DNA of 30,654 nt from Brevundimonas sp. UBA7664. Lineage in GTDB: Bacteria > Pseudomonadota > Alphaproteobacteria > Caulobacterales > Caulobacteraceae. This document shows, in pieces, positions 16,142-22,481 of the stretch (positions are counted from its first letter, which is position 1; each line of letters begins with the position of its first letter). The stretch lies in the NCBI RefSeq assembly GCF_002483305.1, contig NZ_DLHQ01000036.1:12191-42844 (forward strand), in the 5' to 3' direction. The translations under genes and the position numbers were made by a program. The notes beneath the pieces are model-generated. The model made no database searches. It was not told where the DNA came from and saw only the letters and a program-made list of their open reading frames with translations.

Positions 16142-16870
16142 TCACATCAGCCCCAGTTGCTTGAAACTGGCCACGCCGTCGCGGCCGACGATCAAGTGGT
16201 CGTGGACGCTGATGCCGAGGGCGCGGGCGGCCTCGATCACCTGACGCGTCATCTCGATGTCGGGCCGGGACGGGGTCGGGTCGCCGGAGGGGTGGTTGTG
16301 GACGATGATCATCGACTTGGCCGACAGCTCCAGCGCCCGGCGCACCACCTCGCGCGGATAGACCGGGGCGTGGTCGACCGTGCCGCGGTTCTGGATCTCG
16401 TCGAGGATCAGCTGGTTGCGGTTGTCGAGATACAGGACCCGGAATTGCTCGCGCGCCTCGTGTTGCAGGGACAGGCGGACATAGGCGACCAGGGCGGTCC
16501 AGGAGGAGATGACGGTGCGCTGGTTGGCCTCCTCCTTGATGACCCGGCGGGCGACTTCATGCAGGGCGGCGAGGTCGAGGGCGGTTTCGACGCCGACGCC
16601 TTTCGACCGGCCGCGCGCATCCTCGGCCTTGACCGTGGTCAGGTCCTCGACCGGGGCGGCCAGCACGGCGGCCAGCGAGCCGAACCGGGCCAGAAGGGCC
16701 TTGGCGATCGGCTTGACGTCGCCCTGCGGCTGGCTGCGGAACAGGAACAGCTCGAGCAATTCATAGTCGGGCAGATGATGGATGCCGGCGCCGCGGGCGC
16801 GGTCGCGCAGGCGCTCGCGGTGGCCCGTGTGGTGGGGCTTCGGCGCGGGCGACGGGGCGGCGGCGTCCAT
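16142..16870 (-). CDS. radC: RadC family JAB/MPN-domain protein
   Basis: The 242-residue protein has an N-terminal helix-hairpin-helix-like region (LPDYELLELFLFRSQPQGD, 33-51) and a C-terminal JAB1/MPN metalloprotease-like domain with the JAMM motif HNHPSGDPTPSRPD: His191, His193, Ser201 and Asp204. Despite the name, a direct DNA-repair role is doubtful and the biochemical role is unsettled. The ATG at 16870 fits the family start; the frame extends further upstream only as shadow. It begins 2 nt after the antitoxin stop. In related genomes radC usually lies beside map, which here is separated from it by the TumE-TumA pair. Confidence 0.93.
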   Translation of the reverse strand: MDAAAPSPAPKPHHTGHRERLRDRARGAGIHHLPDYELLELFLFRSQPQGDVKPIAKALLARFGSLAAVLAAPVEDLTTVKAEDARGRSKGVGVETALDLAALHEVARRVIKEEANQRTVISSWTALVAYVRLSLQHEAREQFRVLYLDNRNQLILDEIQNRGTVDHAPVYPREVVRRALELSAKSMIIVHNHPSGDPTPSRPDIEMTRQVIEAARALGISVHDHLIVGRDGVASFKQLGLM

Positions 16871-16872
16871 GG

Positions 16873-17277
16873 TCAGGCGGCGGCCCGACGGTTCGAAACC
16901 CTCAGCTCGAAATAGTCGTAGGGGAAGATGACCTTGCCGCTGTCGCCGCGCCTGACGATCCCGTTCTTGATCAGCCCGGTGATATCGCCGTGCACCGCCT
17001 TGACGTCGCGATCGACCTTTCGCGCCACCTCCCGGATGCTCATCTCGCCGGCTCCGGCCATGGCGGTCAGTATGTCCCAGCGTTTGCCGGTCAGGATGCG
17101 CCACAGCAGGTCGGAAGTGATGAAGCTGATCTCGGCGTAACCCTTCTCGACACCCTCGAAGGCGCTGTGGAAATCGGCGCGAACCTCGTCAATCGTCCTC
17201 ACGCTGAACACGACCGTTCTGAACTCGCCACTCTCGTAGCGTTCGCCAGAAGTCGTCGTCGAGTCGGTTGAGGTCAT
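16873..17277 (-). CDS. TumA-type (HVO_A0114-like) winged-helix antitoxin
   Basis: The 134-residue protein has a C-terminal winged helix: LLWRILTGKRWDILTAMAG followed by the recognition region SIREVARKVDRDVKAVHGD and the wing/strand GIVRRGDSGKVIFPYDY. This matches the HVO_A0114 family of DNA-binding proteins paired with DUF6516/TumE toxins. It overlaps the toxin gene by 89 nt if the ATG at 17277 is used. GTG codons at 17211 and 17202 would shorten the overlap and begin nearer the usual family N-terminus, so the start is uncertain. The gene order, toxin first and antitoxin second, fits this family. It probably represses its own promoter at 17498-17535. Confidence 0.85.
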   Translation of the reverse strand: MTSTDSTTTSGERYESGEFRTVVFSVRTIDEVRADFHSAFEGVEKGYAEISFITSDLLWRILTGKRWDILTAMAGAGEMSIREVARKVDRDVKAVHGDITGLIKNGIVRRGDSGKVIFPYDYFELRVSNRRAAA

Positions 17278-17500
17278 GAAATTCATAGGGCGCCTCCGCG
17301 TCATTGATGTGGACATGGTCGCCTTTGCCCCGCTCGTTGTCGAAACGGACGACGCAAACCTCGTCGCAGACGAAGGCGAGGCTGTATTTGTAGAAATGGG
17401 TCGAGCCGACGACCGGGTCAGGCACCTCCCATATTCGAAGGTACGCCGTCTCATCCTCGCCGACGACGACCTCATCCTCACGGATCAGCCGCGCCTTCAT
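17189..17500 (-). CDS. TumE-type toxin (DUF6516)
   Basis: The protein has 103 residues. The DUF6516/TumE signature is clear: MKARLI start, VGSTHFYKYSLAFV (31-44), VRFDNERGKGDHVHI (51-65, the most conserved block) and APYEF (70-74). Members are toxin components neutralised by an adjacent winged-helix antitoxin; some DUF6516 proteins are thought to act on RNA, but the mechanism here is inferred only. There is no Shine-Dalgarno sequence before the ATG: the start lies 5 nt after a -10-like hexamer, suggesting a leaderless message. The pair sits between map and radC. Confidence 0.85.
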   Translation of the reverse strand: MKARLIREDEVVVGEDETAYLRIWEVPDPVVGSTHFYKYSLAFVCDEVCVVRFDNERGKGDHVHINDAEAPYEFHDLNRLDDDFWRTLREWRVQNGRVQREDD

Positions 17501-17521
17501 GTTGGAGTATGCTCCAACATG
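17498..17521 (-). promoter_or_regulatory. Palindromic operator over the toxin start and -10
   Basis: A perfect 10-bp inverted repeat, CATGTTGGAG (17498-17507) and CTCCAACATG (17512-17521), has a 4-nt spacer. It contains the toxin start codon and its -10-like element. A further half-site, TCCAACA, occurs at 17540-17546. This is the expected layout for autoregulation by the winged-helix antitoxin. Confidence 0.75.
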
Positions 17522-17535
17522 GCGTGTGTTGTCAA
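17506..17535 (-). promoter_or_regulatory. Promoter of the TumE-TumA pair
   Basis: On the minus strand a perfect -35 TTGACA (17530-17535) and a -10-like CATACT (17506-17511) are 18 nt apart. The toxin ATG begins 5 nt after the -10, so transcription is expected to start at or next to the A of the start codon. Confidence 0.6.
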
Positions 17536-17579
17536 TTGGTCCAACAGCACCTCCCGCCTGTGCGGAAGGGCAACCTATC

Positions 17580-18404
17580 CTAGAATTTCGGCCGGAACAG
17601 CCCCGCGGGGCTGGCGCTGAACAGTTCGACGCCGTCGGCGGTGACGCCCACGGTGTGTTCGCACTGGGCCGAGAGGGACTTGTCGCGGGTCACGGCGGTC
17701 CAGCCGTCGGACAGGACCTTCACGTGCGGCTTGCCCAGGTTCACCATCGGCTCGACGGTGAAGAACATGCCTTCCTTGAGGGTCGCACCCTCGCCGCGGC
17801 GGCCGTAGTGCAGGACGTTGGGGCTGTCGTGGAACAGCCGGCCGATGCCGTGGCCGCAGAAGTCGCGCACCACCGACATGCGGTTGGCCTCGACGACCTG
17901 CTGGATAGCGTAGCCGATGTCGCCGAAGGTGTTGCCCGGCTTGATCATGGCCAGACCGGCCTCGAGCGAGTCATAGGTCACGTCGATCAGCTTGCGGGCG
18001 CGGGCGTTGACCTCGCCGACCGCATACATGCGGCTGGAGTCGCCGTGCCAGCCGTCGACGATGACGGTGTGGTCGATGTTGACGATGTCGCCGTCCTTGA
18101 GGACCTTGTCGCCCGGAATGCCGTGGCAGACGACGTGGTTGATCGAGGTGCAGACGGTCTTCTCATAGCCCTTGTAGCCGAGGCAGGCGGGCAGGGCGCC
18201 GTGGTCGAGGGTGAACTCGCGGATACGGTCGTCGATCTCGCCGGTGGTGACGCCCGGGACCGCATACGGCGTGATCATGTCGAGCGCCTCGGCGACCAGA
18301 CGCCCGGCCGCGCGCATGCCCTCCCAGGCCTCGTCGCCTTCGTAGACGCGGATCTCGTGGGTGCGGACGAAGGCGTCGCTGTCCAGTTCGGGGGTCTCGT
18401 ACAT
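17580..18404 (-). CDS. map: Methionine aminopeptidase, type I
   Basis: This essential enzyme removes the initiator methionine from nascent proteins. At 274 residues it is of type I length. The five metal ligands are visible: Asp111 (NIDHTV), Asp122 (HGDSSRM), His185 (GHGIGR), Glu218 (VEPMV) and Glu249 (CEHTV); His94 of VVCHGIP is the substrate-side His. There is an N-terminal extension of about 15 residues before the catalytic domain and a short C-terminal tail ending in FRPKF. The TumE-TumA pair and radC follow on the same strand after 79 nt. It is transcribed divergently from the CinA-like gene. Confidence 0.96.
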   Translation of the reverse strand: MYETPELDSDAFVRTHEIRVYEGDEAWEGMRAAGRLVAEALDMITPYAVPGVTTGEIDDRIREFTLDHGALPACLGYKGYEKTVCTSINHVVCHGIPGDKVLKDGDIVNIDHTVIVDGWHGDSSRMYAVGEVNARARKLIDVTYDSLEAGLAMIKPGNTFGDIGYAIQQVVEANRMSVVRDFCGHGIGRLFHDSPNVLHYGRRGEGATLKEGMFFTVEPMVNLGKPHVKVLSDGWTAVTRDKSLSAQCEHTVGVTADGVELFSASPAGLFRPKF

Positions 18405-18516
18405 CAGGCTCGGCTTTCGCGCGGGGAGGCGCAGGCTGCGGTTCAGATGGCGATCATAGCACAGATGCTCAAGCCCATGCGATGACCGGGCGGGAGAGAC
18501 AGTCTAGCGTACAGGC

Positions 18517-19269
18517 ATGACCGAATCCTCCCCCACCGCCGCCGTCCTCATCATCGGCGACGAGGTGCTGTCCGGACGCACCCAGGACACCAATCTGAAC
18601 ACCATCGCGAGGTTCCTCGCGGCGCTGGGCATCGACTTGCTGGAAGCCCGCACGATCGGGGACCGCAAGGCGCAGATCGTCGACAGCCTGAACGCCCTGC
18701 GCGCCGGCCATGACTATGTCTTCACCACCGGGGGCATCGGGCCGACGCATGACGACATCACCGCCGACGCTGTGGCGACGGCCTTCGGCGTGGACCTGCC
18801 GGAGCATCCCGAGGCGATGGCCATTCTGGCGCGGCGCTATGGCGACGACTTCAATACGGCGCGGCGGCGGATGGCGCGCATCCCGCAGGGCGGGACGCTG
18901 ATCGCCAATCCGGTGACCGACGCGCCGGGCTTCCAGATCGGCAATGTCTTCGTCATGGCGGGGGTGCCGAAGATCATGACGGCCATGCTGGAGGATGTGG
19001 CCCCGCGGCTGCGCACCGGGGCGGTGGTGCATGCGCGGACGGTCCGGGTCACCGGTGTGGGCGAGGGGGATGTCGCCGATATTCTGACCGCCGCGGCGCG
19101 GGCGGAGCGGGAGATCAGCTTCGGCAGCTATCCGTTCGGCCATGGGTCGCTCGGGGAGATGGGGACCCATCTGGTGGTGCGGGGACGGGATGCGGCGAAG
19201 GTGGAGGCGGCGGTCGAGGGACTGCTGGTGGACCTGGCGGCGGCGGGGATCGAGGCGGCTCTGATCTGA
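18517..19269 (+). CDS. CinA-like molybdopterin-binding (MoCF) domain protein
   Basis: The 250-residue protein comprises the N-terminal MoCF-type domain of CinA without the C-terminal NMN-deamidase (PncC) domain. Signature segments are VLIIGDEVLSGRTQDTN (10-26), TIGDRKAQI, and FTTGGIGPTHDDITADAVA, the conserved nucleotide/cofactor pocket. In full CinA this domain has ADP-ribose pyrophosphatase activity in NAD salvage; that role for the stand-alone form is inference. It is usually annotated competence/damage-inducible protein A. The gene is divergent from map and its stop is 22 nt from the end of the convergent xylanase gene. Confidence 0.92.
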   Translation: MTESSPTAAVLIIGDEVLSGRTQDTNLNTIARFLAALGIDLLEARTIGDRKAQIVDSLNALRAGHDYVFTTGGIGPTHDDITADAVATAFGVDLPEHPEAMAILARRYGDDFNTARRRMARIPQGGTLIANPVTDAPGFQIGNVFVMAGVPKIMTAMLEDVAPRLRTGAVVHARTVRVTGVGEGDVADILTAAARAEREISFGSYPFGHGSLGEMGTHLVVRGRDAAKVEAAVEGLLVDLAAAGIEAALI

Positions 19270-19291
19270 TCCTTCCCCCGTTGGGAGAGGG

Positions 19292-20368
19292 TCAGCCTCT
19301 GAACGCTTCCGCTACCGCCTGGAACGCCGGATTGGCGCGGCCCTGGGCGTCGAGCAGCAGGGCGCTTTCGTCGGGGCGGTTCTTGCCTTCGGCGCGGACC
19401 AGCCAGCTGTCGGGATCGCGCAGGCCCCAGGTGGTGAAGGCGAAACGCTGGCGCGCAGGCAGGGCCATGAAGGCCTCGGCCAGTTCGCCGACGCGGGCGA
19501 CCTGCTGGGCGCGCCTTTCGATCGTCGAGCGCAGGTCGGGCATCCGGCCGCCGTCGCGCTGCATGGGGAAGTCGAGTTCCGAGACGTGGATCGGCAGGCC
19601 GAGCGAACCGGCGTCGCGGAAGAAGTCGCGGATCTGGCCGGCGGGGATCTCGATGTCGAGGTGCGACTGGGTCCCGATGCCGCCGATGGGGGCGCCGAGC
19701 TTGAGCAGGCGTTCGACCAGCTTGAGGAAGGTCGCGCCCTTCCGCGGATTGTTCTCGAGATTGTAGTCGTTGAGGAACAGCACGGCCTCCGGGTCGGCGG
19801 CGCGGGCCTGTTCGAAGGCGCGGACGATATAGGCCTCGGACCCCAGCTTTCGCGCATAGACGCAGTCGCGCAGGCCGTCGCCGTCCTCGGCCACGGCTTC
19901 ATTGACCACGTCCCAACCGACCATGCGGCCGCGGTAGCGCGCGGCGACGGTCGAGACATAGCGGTCGAACTCGGCGGCGAAGCGGGCGGCGGGCAGGGCG
20001 TCGGTGAAGACGTCCAGCCCCTGGGAGTACCAGACGAGGGTGTGGCCGAAGACGCGCAGGCCCTGTTCACGGCCCCAGTCGACCATCCGGTCCGAGGCGG
20101 AGAAGTCATAGGCGAAGCCGGGCCGCAGGATGCGCTCGGGCTTGAGCTCCCATTCGGGGGTGATCTGGTCGACGTGCCGGCGCATGGCCGCGACCCAGAC
20201 CGGGTCATCGAGCTGGCCGGTCATGCCGGTGGCGCCGACGGGGAAGTCGGCGAGGGATTTGAGCGGCGGGGCGAGGGGCGCTTCGGGCGTCCGGGCCGAG
20301 GCGAAGCGGTCGCAGGCGGCCAGGGCGAGGGGTGCGGCGAGGAGCAGGCGGCGGCTTGGATGGGTCAT
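19292..20368 (-). CDS. Endo-1,4-beta-xylanase, GH10, probable Tat lipoprotein
   Basis: The 358-residue (beta/alpha)8 glycoside hydrolase cleaves xylan with retention of configuration. The acid/base is Glu157 in WDVVNEAV and the nucleophile is Glu264 in HVSELD. Substrate-binding residues are visible in FGHTLVWYSQ (108-117), FLNDYN and GIGTQSHLD. The N-terminus SRRLLLAAPLALAAC (5-19) combines a twin-arginine motif with a lipobox, so the enzyme may be exported folded and anchored at Cys19. The start overlaps the small membrane protein's stop by 4 nt (ATGA), placing it at the end of the fliI-fliJ unit, an unusual context for a xylanase. Confidence 0.93.
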   Translation of the reverse strand: MTHPSRRLLLAAPLALAACDRFASARTPEAPLAPPLKSLADFPVGATGMTGQLDDPVWVAAMRRHVDQITPEWELKPERILRPGFAYDFSASDRMVDWGREQGLRVFGHTLVWYSQGLDVFTDALPAARFAAEFDRYVSTVAARYRGRMVGWDVVNEAVAEDGDGLRDCVYARKLGSEAYIVRAFEQARAADPEAVLFLNDYNLENNPRKGATFLKLVERLLKLGAPIGGIGTQSHLDIEIPAGQIRDFFRDAGSLGLPIHVSELDFPMQRDGGRMPDLRSTIERRAQQVARVGELAEAFMALPARQRFAFTTWGLRDPDSWLVRAEGKNRPDESALLLDAQGRANPAFQAVAEAFRG

Positions 20369-20595
20369 TTCCGGCCGGGTCCCTTGAGATGCGATCTGAG
20401 CAGGGCCAGCACGAACGCCGCGACGGCCGAGCCCAAGGACACTGCGAGGACCGTCAGGACCACAGCGACCGGCTCGCCGGTCATGGCCGCTGCGATCGTC
20501 ATCAGGCAGGCTGCGACGGCGAGGAAGGCCGTCACGACGAGCGGGAATTTCAGACCCCACGCTGCCCGCCGGAAGAGGCGAGAGCGCTCGGTCAT
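20365..20595 (-). CDS. Two-helix membrane protein, unknown function
   Basis: This 76-residue protein has a basic N-terminus (residues 1-16) and two hydrophobic helices (about 17-38 and 43-66), ending in a basic tail (RSHLKGPGRK). Both ends should face the cytoplasm. It lies 6 nt after fliJ and overlaps the xylanase start by 4 nt, so all are likely co-transcribed. No family is recognised. Confidence 0.65.
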   Translation of the reverse strand: MTERSRLFRRAAWGLKFPLVVTAFLAVAACLMTIAAAMTGEPVAVVLTVLAVSLGSAVAAFVLALLRSHLKGPGRK

Positions 20596-20601
20596 CGGTT
20601 C

Positions 20602-21012
20602 CTAGCCCGCACGGCGCCTCAGGCCCAGTTCGTCGAAGGCGGCGGTCTCGCGCTTGCCGGCGGCGATCATGGCGTTGAGGCGGGTCATTTCGGCGACGTG
20701 CTCGAACTTCTTCAGTTCCTCGAAGGCGCCGGTCAGGGCGTCGCGGGCCCCTTCTTCCTCGGCGTCGATGACCACGACGTCGGCCTCGGCCGCGCCCTTG
20801 CGCAGCTTCCAGCCGCTCAGATAGGCCTGCAGCATCATGGCGGCGTCGGCGTCGTCGCGGGCGCGGTCCTGCTCGATCTCGGCCTCGGCCTCGAGCACGG
20901 CGATCCGCATTTCGGCGGAGGCGCGGCGGGCCGTGGTCTCGGCCAGACGCTTCTGCAGCGTCTCGACCTCGTAGTTGGAGATGCGGATCAGCGATTGGGC
21001 CCAGGCGGTCAT
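20602..21012 (-). CDS. fliJ: Flagellar export protein FliJ
   Basis: The 136-residue protein is almost entirely alpha-helical and charged, as expected for FliJ, the coiled-coil stalk that sits in the FliI hexamer of the flagellar type III export apparatus and recycles chaperones. Sequence similarity in this family is low, so the call rests on the coiled-coil pattern (about 14-65 and 78-118), length and its position 13 nt downstream of fliI. The start MTAWAQSLIRISNYEVETLQ fits the Caulobacterales form. Confidence 0.88.
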   Translation of the reverse strand: MTAWAQSLIRISNYEVETLQKRLAETTARRASAEMRIAVLEAEAEIEQDRARDDADAAMMLQAYLSGWKLRKGAAEADVVVIDAEEEGARDALTGAFEELKKFEHVAEMTRLNAMIAAGKRETAAFDELGLRRRAG

Positions 21013-21025
21013 ATGCGTACTCCGG

Positions 21026-22366
21026 TCACTGGATCATTCCCTGATTCAGGATTGCTTCCAGTCGGGTAAAGGAATCGGAAAGAGGCGTGTGATCGTCCCT
21101 GTCCTGGCCGAGGAACGCCTCCAGCGCGGGGTTCAGGGCGATGGCGCGGTCGACGATGGGATCGGCGCCGGTGCGATAGGCGCCGATGCGGATCAGCTCT
21201 TCCATATTGCCATAGGCGGACAGGCACTGGCGGGCGCGCTTGTTCAGTTCGCGCTCGGGCGGCGTCTGGCAGGCGGGCAGGGTGCGGCTGACGGATTTCA
21301 GCACGTCGATGGCCGGGAAGCGGCCGCGTTCGGCGATCTTGCGGTCCATGACGATATGGCCGTCGAGGATGCCTCGCACGGCGTCGGCGATCGGCTCGTC
21401 ATGGTCGCCGCCGTCCACCAGCACGGTGAACAGGGCGGTGATCGGGCCGGCGGTGGTGCCGTCGGGGCGGACCGGGCCGGGACCGGCGCGCTCCAGCAGT
21501 TTGGGCAGTTCGGTGAAGACGGTCGGGGTGTAGCCCTTGGTGGTCGGCGGCTCGCCGGCGGCGAGGCCGATCTCGCGCTGGGCCATGGCGAAGCGGGTGA
21601 CCGAGTCCATCAGGCACAGGACCTCGAGGTCCTGGTCGCGCAGATATTCGCTGATCGCCATGGTCATATAGGCGGCCTGGCGGCGCTTCAGGGCCGGTTC
21701 GTCAGAGGTGGCGACGACGACGATGGCGCGGCGCAGGCCTTCCTCGCCGAGGGTCTCCTCGATGAATTCGCGCACCTCCCGGCCCCGTTCGCCGATCAGG
21801 CCGACGACGACCACGTCGCAGGTGGCCTGACGCGCCAGCATGGAGAGCAGCACCGACTTGCCGACGCCGGAGCCGGCGAAGATGCCGAGGCGCTGCCCGC
21901 GGCAGGTGGTGGTGAAGACGTCCATGGCTCGGACGCCCAGATCCAGCCGCTCGCCGACCCGACCGCGCGAATGAGCCGGGGGCGGGGGCGCGCGCAGGGG
22001 ATAGGCGGCGGGGCCGATGGGCAGCGGGCCCTTGCCGTCGATCGGCTGGCCGAAGGCGTCGATGATCCGGCCCAGCCAGCCTGTGGTGGGGCGGACGCTG
22101 GCGGCCGAGGAGACGATGCGGATGTCGGCCCCGGGGGCCACGCCCTCGACCGGACCGAACGGCATCAGCAGGGCCTTGGCGTCGCGGAAGCCGACGACCT
22201 CGGCGGGGAGTGGGGACAGATGGCGGCGTTCGATCTCGGCCCGGGCGCCGACGGCGAGGCGCGACAGGCCGCCCTTGGACTCGATCAACAGCCCGTTCAC
22301 GCCGGCGACCTTGCCGGTCACGACCAGCGGATCGATCGCTTCAACGGCGGCGGCGAGATTGCGCAA
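21026..22366 (-). CDS. fliI: Flagellum-specific ATP synthase FliI
   Basis: FliI is the ATPase of the flagellar type III export machinery, related to F1-beta, and energises export of rod, hook and filament subunits. The 446-residue protein shows Walker A AGSGVGKS (164-171), GERGREV (192-198), Walker B-like LEVLCLMDS (247-255), and the FliI/T3SS signature GEPPTTKGYTPTVFTELP (271-288). It is followed by fliJ. A CtrA-like box lies about 100 nt upstream, matching the cell-cycle control of early flagellar genes in Caulobacter. Other flagellar genes are not in the window. Confidence 0.97.
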   Translation of the reverse strand: MRNLAAAVEAIDPLVVTGKVAGVNGLLIESKGGLSRLAVGARAEIERRHLSPLPAEVVGFRDAKALLMPFGPVEGVAPGADIRIVSSAASVRPTTGWLGRIIDAFGQPIDGKGPLPIGPAAYPLRAPPPPAHSRGRVGERLDLGVRAMDVFTTTCRGQRLGIFAGSGVGKSVLLSMLARQATCDVVVVGLIGERGREVREFIEETLGEEGLRRAIVVVATSDEPALKRRQAAYMTMAISEYLRDQDLEVLCLMDSVTRFAMAQREIGLAAGEPPTTKGYTPTVFTELPKLLERAGPGPVRPDGTTAGPITALFTVLVDGGDHDEPIADAVRGILDGHIVMDRKIAERGRFPAIDVLKSVSRTLPACQTPPERELNKRARQCLSAYGNMEELIRIGAYRTGADPIVDRAIALNPALEAFLGQDRDDHTPLSDSFTRLEAILNQGMIQ

Positions 22367-22465
22367 GCGGAGGACCCCGGATACCAGCCGCGTCGGGTCG
22401 AAAAGGCGGCGCCTTTGCGGTCGCGGTCGCTGAAACAGCAGCCGTTAACGAATGGCGCTCACGTG

Positions 22466-22481
22466 GTTAATGCGGCGTAAA
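22466..22481 (-). promoter_or_regulatory. CtrA-like binding box upstream of fliI
   Basis: On the minus strand this reads TTTA-N7-TTAAC, one mismatch from the Caulobacter CtrA consensus TTAA-N7-TTAAC. It lies about 100 nt upstream of fliI and overlaps the stop codon of the hybrid kinase gene. A second, palindromic GTTAAC occurs at 22444-22449, between the box and fliI. It is a candidate only. Confidence 0.5.

Noticed and set aside
20975..22480. 501-codon plus-strand frame antisense to fliI
   Set aside because: fliI on the minus strand has Walker A, Walker B and FliI signature motifs; the antisense frame is a codon-bias artefact.
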